A stretch of 64,000 bases of DNA from Amoebidium appalachense (Eukaryota > Ichthyosporea), in NCBI GenBank assembly GCA_963693365.1, contig CAVNZM010000004.1, forward strand, positions 2,046,001 through 2,110,000, given 5' to 3'. The position numbers and the translations under genes are program-made. The notes beneath the pieces were generated by a model. The model was not told where the DNA came from. It ran no database searches and was given only the letters and a program-made list of their open reading frames with translations. Below are positions 1-10,569 of the stretch, one piece after another. Numbering within the stretch: position 1 is the stretch's first letter; the number at the start of each line of letters is the position of its first letter.

Positions 1-23
1 TGCGTAAGTCACGGCGAGGAAGA

Positions 24-782
24 TCACGGGGGGGGAGCACTGGCATTTAATGCCATGCTGGACTTGGAGACACGGTGGGCACGGTTGCTCCGGAGTTGCA
101 TCTTGAGGTCTTGACGTAACTCGATGCCCTTGACGTGGTTGTGCAGGGACTCGAAGTCGGGGAATAGCTTATCACCGAAGTGATAGTCTTCGATAAGACG
201 GTTGAACTCAGGGGTGAGGTCGTCTCTGGTGGTGAGTTCATTGAAGAACTTCTCAGCTAGACGAGTGAAGTGAATGGACTCATCTTGGAGGGACTGGAGC
301 TGGTTCACGATGGTCTGCAGACGACTCAGGTAGGTGGTGAATGATTCACCGGGCTGAAGGGCACAGGCATCCCACTGACGGTGAAGGATGCGGATCTGAT
401 CGGGTTTGCCTTGGAGGTAGTGTTGACGGAATTTCCACATGGCCCGTTCAGGGTCCATGCCAATACGGTACTGGGCAACGGTGGTGAGGACGGAAGGGTC
501 GATGTTCTGTATCATATGGAGCAGGAGGCAATTGCGGGCCTCCTTGAGTTCCGCGGTAGTGCCGTAGCCATAGAAGGGGGGTTCATCGTCAACCGCGACG
601 GTGGTAGGGGGGACGTAGTTGTCAGCAAGTACAACATCCACGAGTCGGACACCTTTAGTGCCGGTCATCATGCCGAGAAAAATGATTTCCCATTGAAAAT
701 AGGTGGTTTTGCTATCGGGACCAGTCTTCCCGTCACCTTTCCACATGGTTATTTTGTTTACACCAGTTTTGTTTGGATCCAT
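24..782 (-). CDS. Copia-type retrotransposon gag (UBN2-like)
   Basis: Reads from an ATG at 782 to a TGA at 24, about 252 residues. It starts MDPNKTGVNK and has the layout of Ty1/copia gag proteins (gag_pre-integrase/UBN2 type): helical, with a central WKFRQHYLQGKP stretch and YLSRLQTIVNQLQ, followed by a basic C terminus. Family knowledge says this protein forms the retrotransposon particle. The LTR lies just upstream (845 rightward) with a primer-binding-like site between them. Copia gag normally runs into protease, integrase and RT in one frame; here a stop falls at 24 and the window ends, so pol cannot be judged. A closely related piece recurs at 60276-60442 inside gene G2. Confidence 0.75.
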   Translation of the reverse strand: MDPNKTGVNKITMWKGDGKTGPDSKTTYFQWEIIFLGMMTGTKGVRLVDVVLADNYVPPTTVAVDDEPPFYGYGTTAELKEARNCLLLHMIQNIDPSVLTTVAQYRIGMDPERAMWKFRQHYLQGKPDQIRILHRQWDACALQPGESFTTYLSRLQTIVNQLQSLQDESIHFTRLAEKFFNELTTRDDLTPEFNRLIEDYHFGDKLFPDFESLHNHVKGIELRQDLKMQLRSNRAHRVSKSSMALNASAPPP

Positions 783-831
783 GATTGAAAAACGAGCGCT
801 AGTGCTAGATGTGTGTAGGGAGCGTGCAAAA

Positions 832-844
832 GGGCTGCATAACC
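832..844 (-). promoter_or_regulatory. Probable primer-binding site of the copia element
   Basis: On the minus strand the LTR ends at 845 and is followed directly by GGTTATGCAGCCC, then by the gag leader. This position and the GGTTAT start resemble the tRNA-primed minus-strand start sites of LTR retrotransposons. Identity of the priming tRNA is not established. Confidence 0.4.
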
Positions 845-1570
845 TGTTAAACTGTATAAGTATTTGGGATGTAAGCAGAGACACAGTGGTGCAGTGTGAA
901 AACACCACAGACACACACAACAACAAAACACGGAACGATCGGAGCAGTGTACACAACAGACATCAATGTTTAGACACGACTGAACTGAATTTATTCTGAT
1001 CTTCGAATAAATACCTGAAATTCCTCTAAGTCCAATCCATACATGATTTCCGACCAGTCGGAAATCAGATCTATCTCTAATAGAAACCAATCACTAAGAA
1101 CCAATTGCTTTCAGAGAGATCCGGTACGCGGAGACGCACACGATAGGACACAGACACTAGTTAAGGTCAACTCGTGTCATCATCAAGGAAGTTCTAACCT
1201 ATGACATACTGCAAAGACTCAGACATATCACACTTAACCTTGATGATTGGTTAAAGCCCGGCAACACATGAAAACTAAAGTAAATTAATGAAGTCTAAAC
1301 ACACATGCTATTCTAAGTGTAGCCTAAGTGTGTTACCGTCCAATGAACACGTATTAGGTAACACAAATCTGCCTAACATATATTAGTAGAAAAGAAATAC
1401 GATTATACACATGAGGACAAAGAGAGAAAGAAAAGAAAATAAGGAAGGAGAAGGAGGAAGGAAAAGAGAGCACAGATCAACAAACAAGTATTAGTAATAG
1501 CATAACTATAACCAGAGATATTTATGTACACACGAACATGTACACGTCTCTCCCTGAGTGGGTGGATCCA
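845..1570 (-). mobile_element. Copia LTR (partial, 5-prime LTR of the gag element)
   Basis: Matches, in reverse orientation, the solo LTR at 60691-61650: shared stretches include the run around 870-960 beside the gag leader, the inverted-looking TTTCCGACCAGTCGGAAATC block near 1050, and the GA-rich block near 1420-1470. Similarity fades near 1570, before the expected LTR start, so the far end is deleted or diverged. A short ORF crossing the LTR into the leader is not a gene. Confidence 0.7.
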
Positions 1571-2025
1571 TCAGCAATCTTCCCCCCCCATCGGAAACCC
1601 CTCTACGACGTCGACGACGGGTTCGGAGTAGTTTACGATACCTGAGTGGCTGCGTTTGGTACCCTCGACATTTTAATGGATGGAAAAGCTGAAAACCCAT
1701 CGTCGACGTCGACAAGCATGTTACAGGGTAATAAAGAGGTCCACTGATTTCTCGACCCTCATGTGTATATGCCAACGTCATCCTATGGACATGCTGTGCA
1801 TGCATTTACACCGTCCATTAACCAAATGTAGCACCTATTCCAATGCTATAGATGTGCTATGGACGTCGTAAGCCTGTTCTACGTATGTATACTGTGTAGG
1901 CTAACATGATGGGTATCGTCGACGTCGAAAACAAAGCATACTGTGAAGGCGATTCTGAGCATCTTAATATGAGGTTTCCGACGTCTGTAAACTAATAAGA
2001 AACGGCAAATTCTGCAATAATAAAT
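1571..2025. other. Intergenic, no gene seen
   Basis: No convincing coding exon on either strand. It contains several ACGTCGACG-type motifs (1606, 1702, 1918) and fragments resembling sequence near 16480-16510. Probably decayed repeat DNA beyond the LTR. Confidence 0.5.
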
Positions 2026-2065
2026 ACTGTTTTTATAATGTATAAGTACAATAGTTTTATGTGTG

Positions 2066-2110
<45 letters not shown>

Positions 2111-2170
2111 TTGGGGTTTTTATAATGTATAAGTACAATAGTTTTATGTATATATATATATATATATTGG
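2026..2170. repeat. Duplicated AT-rich block around TA microsatellites
   Basis: The phrase TGTATAAGTACAATAGTTTT occurs at about 2039 and 2124, each followed by a TA run (2067-2108 and 2148-2166). This looks like a short tandem duplication with microsatellite expansion. Confidence 0.8.
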
Positions 2171-2227
2171 GGGGTAGGGGTGTCCTGGGAATGAATGACC
2201 CCCGGAGTAGTTTTTCATAGAATCCCC

Positions 2228-2415
2228 ATACGACCACCATAAGGATCGCTAATTATACCCCCATACGATCATTATAATGATCTCATTATATGCCCCATAC
2301 GACCACCATAAGGATCGCTAGTTATACCCCCATACGATCATCATAATGATCTCATTCTATGCCTCATACGATCATTATAGTGATCACATACCAAAATCCA
2401 TACGGTCATCATAAT
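2228..2415. repeat. Tandem repeat of about 70 bp (CATACGATCATNATAATGATC units)
   Basis: CCATACGACCACCATAAGG and CCATACGATCATTATAATG alternate two to three times. Each unit holds an imperfect palindrome ATGATC/GATCAT. No coding potential. Confidence 0.75.
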
Positions 2416-2534
2416 GATCACAAGGAGATTATCTAACGGGCGCAACTGACATGTGAATTTGTTTTTGCACGCCTCATGGAAAGCGGATGAGGCTCATCAG
2501 GTGGCCGCGGAATGAAAGTGGTGATATCCCCCCA

Positions 2535-2825
2535 TTCCGACCGGTTTTGTTAGACCCCCCACACAGAGAAACTGCATTAGTAATGCAAAGTTTGGTTGTG
2601 CTCCCAACAATCCCCTGCACGTTATTAACCGTTCAATCCCCCCCCCTTTCCTTATGTATTACAGCGCATTTTGCATAATATGGACGTACAACGGTCAATA
2701 ACTTTTCCCACAGAAATGGGGGGACAGTCCGACCGGTTTTGTTACATCACCCACACAGAGACACTGCCTAATGCAAAATTTGGTTGGGCCCCCATTAATC
2801 CCCTGCACGTTATTAACCGTGCAAA
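2535..2825. repeat. Direct repeat of about 100 bp, two copies
   Basis: CCGACCGGTTTTGTTA through CCCCTGCACGTTATTAACCG occurs at about 2537-2633 and 2730-2821, differing by small indels. Confidence 0.75.
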
Positions 2826-3045
2826 TGTATCCATCTTGTAGTATCCACCTTTCGGTGGTTCACATGTCTAGTAGGTGTAATAAAGATGTCCAAACATAGT
2901 CCATAAGACGCCTTATGTATATCCATGGGCCATCCCCAAGACTGTAACAATACCATCCATATTACTGTCGTAAAACGATATATCGTACGGTACAAACGGT
3001 CATAAGACGATACATAATATCGTCGACATGTGGACTACGACATAC

Positions 3046-3589
3046 AAACATGCTCGCAGGATATCGTAGATTTCACCATATTTTGGAGTACTAGTACTCA
3101 ACTGCAAAATATTCAATGCAGAGTTCTTGTCGGTCATACGATACAGCATCTTGCAGTAGTATTTGTGTGCACGCTCCCAGCTCTCAGCTGACTCCACCGG
3201 GCCAAAGAGGAGATAGTCGTCAGAATAATGCACACCAGCATGGAATTTCGATGTTTTGAGTTCGTTCTTGGTGGAGTCCTTGAAGCACTCGTACGCAGCT
3301 TTGCCGAACCTGCGTTTTTTGTTGGTGATATTACTTTACAATATAATGCACTAGAGCGGCACGGAGTCCATTACCAAATGGCGAAAGTTCTGCCATCATT
3401 ACCTGTAGGATCTATACACCTAGACACGTGCAGGGAGGGGGGGGGGGGGGGGGGGTCGTAGTGGGAAGGAGGGAAGACAGGGGGGCTTTGGGGGGGGGGG
3501 GGGGGGGAGGGGGGGGCAGACACGTACGTTCTGTAACGCTCGTTCATCTCGTTGAGTGAGTCCTCGGTGAATTCGTATCCTGTCACCAT
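3046..3589 (-). CDS. Unknown multi-exon gene (fragmentary model)
   Basis: Three exon-like blocks read on the minus strand. Block 1 (3589-3528) begins MVTGYEFTEDSLNEMNERYR and meets a GTACGT donor that is followed at once by a long C-run. Block 2 (3402-3340) lies between an AG acceptor and GTAAAG, reading MMAELSPFGNGLRAALVHYI. Block 3 (3309-3046) follows CGCAG and includes YSDDYLLFGPVESAESWERA and a GTATGT donor. Composition is protein-like and the flanks look like splice sites, but the phases of the three blocks do not agree, so either a junction is misplaced or the gene is broken. No family recognised. Confidence 0.4.
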
Positions 3590-3659
3590 GCTGTATCACT
3601 CGATTGTCGACCAACTACTGTGGTAGTATAATGCTATGATGACAATTTGTGCATGCGTT

Positions 3660-6540
3660 ACTTATAAGCATCGGGTTTTTTCAATAACTACCCACAGAGT
3701 AGCTTCTACCACGAGAAATTCACCACAAATTATAAGGGGGGATGGTGAATGTGCCCCTGGAGTACGAGGGTCACACGAAAAAAACACAACGTTGTAGCTC
3801 GTATAGAACCCACCTTGTAGCATAGTATATGTACATATGTTACCTAGACATTATTGGTTTTTCAATAACTACCCACAGAACAGCCTCTAGCACGAGAAAT
3901 TTACCACAAAGTTTATGGGGGGGATGGTAAACTTGCCCCTGGAGTACGAGGGTCACACGAAAAAAACACAACCTTGTAGCTCGAATAGAACCCCCCGTGT
4001 AGCATAGTATTATGTACATTGTGTTAGGGGTTTACACACTTTTTATTGCGTGAACACTGCCGGAGGCCCCGCCACATTCGACGGCCTACTGCGTTTTATT
4101 TACCAAAACGTTTATGCCGGGGATGGTGAATGTGCCCCTGCAGTACGAGGGTCACACGAAAAAAACACAACGTTGTAGCTCGTATAGAACCCCCCTTATA
4201 GCATAGTACATGTACGTATGTTACTTACACATTTTTGGTTTTTTCAATAACTACCCACAGAACAGCCTCTAGCACGAGAAATTTACCACAAAGTTTGTGG
4301 GGGGGATGGTGAATGTGCCCCTGGAGTACGAGGGTCACACCAAAAAACACAACGTTGTAGCTCGTATAGAACCCCCCTTGTAGCATAGTACATGTACATA
4401 TGTTACTTACACATTCTTGGTTTTTTCAATAACTACCCACAGAACAGCCTCTAGCACGAGAAATTTACCAAAACGTTTGTGGGGGGGATGGTGAATGTCC
4501 CCCTGGAGTACGAGGGTCACACGAAAAAAACACAACGTTGTAGCTCGTATAGAACCCCCCTTGTAGCATAGTATGTGTACATATGTTACCTAGATCTAGA
4601 CATTATTGGTTTTTCAATAACTACTCACAGAACAACCTCTAGCACGAGACATTTACCACACAGTTTATGGGGGGGATGGTAAATGTGCCCCTGGAGTATG
4701 AGGGTCACACGAAAAAAACACAACGTTGTAGCTCGAATAGAACCCCCCTTGTAGCATAGTATATGTACATGTGTTACTTACACATGATTGCCAACGGTTT
4801 TTCAAGAACTACCCACAGAACAGCCTCTAGCACGAGAAATTTACCAAAAGGTTTAAGGCGTGGATGGTGAATGTGCCCCTGCAGCACGAGGGTCACACGA
4901 AAAAAATACAACGTTGTAGCTCGTATAGAGCCCCCCTTGGAGCATAGTATATGTACATATGTTACTTACACATTATTGGTTTCAAAAGTTTCAATAACTA
5001 CCCACAGAACAGCCTCTAGCACGAGAAATTTACCACAAAGTTTGTGGGGGGGATGATGAATGTTCCCCTGGAGTACGAGGGTCACACGAAAAAAACACAA
5101 CGTTGTAGCTCGAATAGATCCCCCCTTGTAGCATAGTATATCTACATGTGTTACTTACGCATTATTGGTTTTTTCAATAACTACCCACAGAACAGCCTCT
5201 AGCACGAGAAATTTACCACAAAGTTTGTGGGGGGGATGATGAATGTGCCCCTGAAGTACGAGGGTCACACGAAAAAAACACAACGTTGTAGCTCGTATAG
5301 AACCCCCCTTGTAGCATAGTACATGTACATATGTTACTTACACATTCTTGGTTTTTTCAATAATTACCCACAGAACAGCCTCTAGCACGAGAAATTTACC
5401 ACAACGTTTGTGGGGGGGATGGTGAATGTGCCCCTGGAGTACGAGGGTCACACGAAAAAAACACAACGTTGTAGCTCGTATAGAACCCCCCTTGTAGCAT
5501 AGTATGTGTACATATGTTACCTAGATCTAGACATTATTGTTTTTTCAATAACTACTCACAGAACAGCCTCTAGCACGAGAAATTTACCACAAAGTTTATG
5601 GGGGGGATCGGATGGTAAATGTGCCCCTGGAGTATGAGGGTCACACGAAAAAAACACAACGTTGTAGCTCGAATAGAATCCCCCTTGTAGCATAGTATAT
5701 GTACATGATGTGTTACTTACACATTATTGGTTTTTCAATAACTACCCACAGAACAGCCTCTAGCACGAGAAATTTACCAAAAAGTATATGGGGGGGATGG
5801 TGAATGTGCCCCTGGAGTACGAGGGTCACACGAAAAAAACACAAGGTTGTAGTTCGAATAGAACCCCCCTTGTAGCATAGTACATGTACATATGTTACTT
5901 ACACATTCTTGGTTTTTTCAATAACTACCCACAGAACAGCCTCTAGCACGAGAAATTTACCACAAAGTTTGTGGGGGGGATGGTGAATGTGCCCCTGGAG
6001 TACGAGGGTCACACGAAAAAAACACAACGTTGTAGCTCGTATAGAACCCCCCTTGTAGCATAGTATGTGTACATATGTTACCTAGATCTAGACATTATTG
6101 GTTTGTCAATAACTACTCACAGAACAGCCTCTAGCACGAGAAATTTACCACAAAGTTTATGGGGAGGATCGGATGGTAAATGTGCCCCTGGAGTATGAGG
6201 GTCACACGAAAACACAACGTTGTAGCTCGAATAGAATCCCCCTTGTAGCATAGTATATGTACATGATGTGTTACTTACACATTATTGGCTTTTCAATAAC
6301 TACCCACAGAACAGCCTCTAGCACGAGAAATTTACCAAAAAGTATATGGGGGGGATGGTGAATGTGCCCCTGGAGTACGAGGGTCACACAAAAAAAACAC
6401 AAGGTTGTAGTTCGAATAGAACCCCCCTTGTAGCATAGTATATGTACATATGTTACTTGCACATTATTGGTTTTTTCAATAACTACCCACAGAACAGCTT
6501 CTGGCACGAGAAATTTACCACAAAGTTTATAGGCAGTCTG
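3660..6540. repeat. Satellite array, about 16 units of 175-200 bp
   Basis: The phrase GAGTACGAGGGTCACAC (or one-base variants) recurs at about 3757, 3940, 4141, 4325, 4506, 4692, 4886, 5076, 5251, 5432, 5627, 5816, 5999, 6192 and 6374. Every unit also carries ACTACCCACAGAACAGCC, a G-run, and TTGTAGCATAGTA. Some units share an extra CCTAGATCTAGACATT block (4590, 5520, 6080), hinting at higher-order structure. Short ORFs within are not genes. Confidence 0.95.
4027..4097 (-). mobile_element. SINE-like fragment inside the satellite
   Basis: In reverse complement this reads AAAACGCAGTAGGCCGTCGA, then a G/C-rich middle, then CACGCAATAAAAAGTGTGTA and a final AACCCC. It matches the element ends at 28817-28900. 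It replaces part of one satellite unit, so insertion came with loss of local sequence. Confidence 0.75.
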
Positions 6541-6612
6541 TTGGTGTGTGCATTTATTATATTTTCAATAGTATAATCATCAACACTGTAGTAGTACAGG
6601 ACCGACCGACAG

Positions 6613-6792
<180 letters not shown>

Positions 6793-6795
6793 AAA

Positions 6796-6960
6796 CGGTT
6801 ATTGGCTCATACATATTTGTACTAATCTGTCGAGCATCGAGAAAGGACCGAGCGCACATACGATTCCTAATCAATGTCTGTACAACGGACGTCACAATCC
6901 TACCATAAAGTGCATGAAGCATGCCTTGAGAGGAAGGTGGATTTGTGAAGTGTACGAATC
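6796..6960. repeat. Left inverted repeat of a 3.1-kb segment
   Basis: CGGTTATTGGCTCATACATA and the following 145 bp match the reverse complement of 9619-9876, including GTCTGTACAACGGACGTCAC and the GAGAGGAAGGTGG block. Suggests a DNA-transposon terminal repeat, although no target duplication was confirmed. Confidence 0.75.
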
Positions 6961-7470
6961 GGAAGGTAATAAGACCACAAACCTCAGCTTTGTTTGCAAA
7001 AGGGTAGTTTGGATCCTCCTTCAGGAACGTGATGAACTCACTGACGCCTTTTATATACGCCTTCTGCCCATCGGGGACGTTTAATGTAGACAGATGCGAG
7101 TCAATGTCCTTGACCTCGAACGCCACCTGGTGTGCCTGGTGTGCCCGCACCTTATCCCTCATTTCCCTGTATGCATTGCCATCCCTAAAAAACTCCAGGT
7201 GGTGTGTACATTCTGGTGCCCCGCGGTTTGCGAACAGCGTGGTGCATTCCGGACAGATAACCCTCATTTTCCACTGGGTGCACGTGTGTCCTGTGCAGGC
7301 AGAAAACCCCTCGTCGACACGTCAGGTCGACGCTCGAAGACTGGTGATGTCGCAAACAGATCATTGCCTGTGCCGATTGGTTTAAAATCATTGTTTTCGC
7401 GCCCTCGCACCCACGCCAAGCCTTGCCGGCCATGGTAATAGTGGACTGTGTATGGAGTATTTGCTATCAT
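6961..7470 (-). pseudogene. Zinc-finger-like ORF of unknown family, reading into the left inverted repeat
   Basis: The minus strand reads from MIANTPYTVHYYHGRQGLAW (7470), shifts frame or splices near 7290 (a CAG acceptor precedes ACACACGTGC), then runs through TGHTCTQWKMRVICPECTTL. Cysteine/histidine spacing (C..W..CPEC, then CTHH) suggests a metal-binding module. It continues through FLKEDPNYPFANKAE and enters the inverted repeat without a clean stop. It may be part of a transposon protein; no family is claimed. Confidence 0.4.
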
Positions 7471-8116
7471 GGGTTATGTACCATTATTTATTAATTAATA
7501 AATGAAAGATTTTTTATAGTTATTTACATTTTTTTTTAAATAAAACACCATCTCCTGCTGAAGTTCTTTGTTTCACCAATTATCACATTTTGAGGTACGC
7601 CATGTGGGCGCCGTTTCATTGGCCGATGTAACAATTGTACCCTGGTGTTTGCTTGTCCAAGTGCCTAGTTACATGCATATAACATTAGTGTTTACATCAG
7701 GATTTAGATAAGTGAGAACAATAATTTAAATTTTACAGTTTCGCACACGTTTTCTACTAGTACTCCTACGCCTATATAATATTTCAGTTGTATTTTTGGG
7801 TCGCCACAACGCAGCGGATTGCCGCGAAACGGATTGGTTGGAAATCACATGTTCGCGCGGGCGTTGTGTGCGGTACATGCTATGCAATACACCATTTAAC
7901 ATGTGGTCACATTATTTACATAATTTGAATTATATGAATATTGTTTTTCATTTATTCGAAACTTTTTTACTTTCTATGTTAATGATATTACATATTGTGT
8001 CATGTCACATACCCAAAGGCCTCTAAAACGGACCATATCATTGGCGATATATCACGGAATACAAATCGCGGGCGGATTTATGCCTGATAGTCGCGATCAT
8101 TGGTTAGTGAGGACCA
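7471..8116. other. AT-rich spacer, no gene seen
   Basis: Lies between the minus-strand ORF start and exon 1 of G1. Low GC, with TTTATTAATTAATAAAT near 7490 and CCAAT-like ATTGG boxes near 7618, 7833, 8040 and 8099. It may contain divergent promoters, which cannot be shown here. Confidence 0.4.
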
Positions 8117-8373
8117 ATGAAAAAAATTTACAGAGATTTTGAAGAGGGGATCATGATGATCATGAAGGGCGTCCAGGGCAGTAAGGCTTCGACCAACGAC
8201 GGTAGCCGCAAAACCCCCCTAAAGGCCAGTCAGGGCAGTAGCAACGCCGGGAACAAAGGGGGCAGTAAAGTGGCTGTGCCCGGTAAGGGTGCTGGTGGTA
8301 CTGGCCTAAAGGCACAAAAGCCACAGGTGAAGGTGCGCAGCAAGGCTGAGCAGAATTCCCAGCGCATCATGCA

Positions 8374-8427
8374 GGGCATCGACACGACACCTGGAAACTA
8401 GGGCATCGACACGACACCTGGAAACTA
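8374..8427 (+). repeat. 27-bp tandem duplication in G1 exon 1
   Basis: GGGCATCGACACGACACC plus TGGAAACTA occurs twice head to tail. The first copy ends in TAG where the second reads TAC, so the duplication itself creates a stop; reading then continues GNYRPRKN to a GTGAGG donor. Confidence 0.9.
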
Positions 8428-8531
8428 CCGGCCGCGCAAAAATGGTGAGGGGTGCTTACTGTTAGTGTTTGTGAAGTACTTGCTTGCCCATATAGGTAGC
8501 AAGGTGAAAGCTTTTCCTGTTTAGTTTACCG

Positions 8532-9521
8532 TTGTTGCCCTGCAGCACACATCTACTGTATTTCAACATCATCTCATTCTCAGATCATGTTGACAAGTTT
8601 GTGACAGTCCACTTGCGAAACATCATGGCTTCACGTAGAGTGTTAGTGGCTCTTGCCGCGCTACACGCAGCGGAGGCAAAAAGGGAAGGTGTTGCAGTGT
8701 CACGTTCGTTTACGTCACCCATTCCTTTTCGCGATGCAAGAAAGTTTTTGTTGAAAGATGACCTTTCAAAAACAGTCGTCAAGCACACTGTCGTGCCTGT
8801 ATCTGAAACGTGGGCCGAACAGCGCACCAAAGCTAGGTGCTCAATCACTAAGTGTGACGGGCACGAGGACGACAGTTTTTGGTTGTCAAAGATGGAACCA
8901 AGTGACCTAGTTGAGCTTTGACAGGCTCATCGTAGCTGAGGGGGGCTTGTATCTGTCAGATTCTCACGTCGATGGTTCACAAATCACAGACAGTCAGTAT
9001 CCCGACCTCACAGACTTCTGTAACCACATCCCCTTGGGCGTGCAACATTATGGAGAAGAGATGGAAGGGCTCAATCTTGCGCTAGCATACGCACAGGTGT
9101 CGGTAGTCGGCATAACACGTTTCGCTGGTCACGTAGAAGATGCGGCCCTCCCTGCAGCAAACATTCTCGTTTGTGGTTACAAAGTTTAGTTCGTGCATCC
9201 ACCATGGCAATACCCTCGCATCCTCGAACTTGCCCGCAAAGGCATCCCTGGATTGGAATGCGAGAATCCATTGCAACACAATGTTTTCTTCCCCTCTCTG
9301 TTTCGTTTCTCCTATCACAGGGACTAGCCCCTGAGGTAGTTGTGCAGGGCCTAGGAGATTTCATTCAAACAACACCGCTTGCACTTCACTATGGGTTTCA
9401 GTGCGGGCCAAAAGTAGCGTTTGCGGTGAACACTGCCACAAAGCAGTGGTTAAACCGCATGGCGGAATACGTAGCGTGTAGCTGCTGGGAGCATTTCATG
9501 CCCGACGACTCCCAAAGATGA
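8532..9521 (+). pseudogene. Degraded ORF of about 300 residues within G1 intron 1
   Basis: Protein-like reading on the plus strand: MASRRVLVALAALHAAEAKR from 8624, to SDLVEL at 8921, a frame change, then VAEGGLYLSDSHVDGSQITD and NLALAYAQVSVVGITRFAGH, a TAG at 9187, then FVHPPWQYPRILELARKGIP. After another frame change it reads GLAPEVVVQGLGDFIQTTPL and stops at 9521. At least three disablements. It lies just inside the right inverted repeat, so it may be a transposon-encoded protein. No catalytic motif was identified, and the minus strand here is also open in places. Confidence 0.4.
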
Positions 9522-9618
9522 TTCGTGCGTTTCACTCAGTTCAGCAGCACAATTTGCCCGTTGCTTGTGGTGCATCCCCCCCTTCCCCCCCCCCCCCCCC
9601 CCCCCCCTAACCCCCCAC

Positions 9619-9876
9619 GATTCATACACTTCACACAACCACCTTCCTCTCGAAGCATGCTTCATACTTTACGGTTGGATTGTGACGTCCGTTGTACAGA
9701 CATTGATTGGGAATTGTATGTGCGCTCGGTGCTTTGTCGATGCTCGAAGCATGCTTCATGCACTTTACGGTGTGATTGTGACGTCCGTTGTACAGACAAT
9801 GATTAGGAATTGTATGTGCGCTCGGTCCTTTCTCGATGCTCTACAGATTGGTACAATATGTATGAGCCAATAACCG
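9619..9876. repeat. Right inverted repeat with internal 95-bp duplication
   Basis: Reverse-complement match of 6796-6960, ending TATGTATGAGCCAATAACCG. Inside it, a block beginning GAAGCATGCTTCAT is duplicated (about 9652-9746 and 9747-9841), both copies containing GTGACGTCCGTTGTACAGAC. Confidence 0.8.
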
Positions 9877-10056
9877 ACCCCCCCACCCCCCCCCCCCCAG
9901 TTCGGGAAGCCAGTATGAGCCCAGTGGAAGCGAGGTGGAGGAGACCACCCCCAAGGGCGACAACAAAAAGTCCCGCCCCAAGAAGAAGGGCACGGACGAT
10001 GCGGACCTCAGCAACCCCCTGAGGATGACCTATTACAGGGTCATCCACTCCGAAAG

Positions 10057-10567
10057 GTATGTGAGTGTGTTTGTTATGTGTATTATGTTGTTGTTATGTA
10101 TATTATGGAGTTGGTAATGTGTTTTGTGATAACACTGAATCACTCTGCCGGCATTTGGTATGGTATGGTTTGGTGTAAGAGTGCCCCCCTTATATTGTCA
10201 TGTTGGGCGTCCTTTTTTTTTGGGGGGGGCCTCATACACATACACACACCTTGTTACTCTTCTGTCAAGGGATTAGCATGTGTTTAGTTTAATGATGTTG
10301 GGAGCTTCTTAGAAACCCGCATAATAGTTTACTTGTTTTGAGTTTTGTTTATGTTCGTTGCTGCTCTTTTATACTCCTTCCCCCCCCCCCCCCCCCCTCC
10401 CGGCTGGGGGGAGGAAGGAGATGAGGGTGGGGAGGATGAGGATGAGGACTAGTGGGATGATAGAAGGCCCCCCCCCCCCCCACCACCACCACCCTCTTTT
10501 TTTTCTTCTTTTTTTGATATGTTTTGGTGTCTAGTGCAGTCTGGAGCAGACTCCTGAGTCGAGACTT
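10057..10567. other. Start of G1 intron 2, low-complexity
   Basis: Follows a GTATGT donor. Contains a G-run near 10222, a C-run at 10381-10397, a CCA repeat near 10480 and a T-rich stretch. No coding exon seen. Confidence 0.5.
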
Positions 10568-10569
10568 AG

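Noticed and set aside
381-788. Plus-strand frame of 135 codons opposite gag
   Set aside because: Shadow of the copia gag, which has clear family similarity on the minus strand and a second copy at 60276.
2236-6540. CRISPR-like array
   Set aside because: Repeats are long and contiguous without unique spacers, and the genome is eukaryotic.
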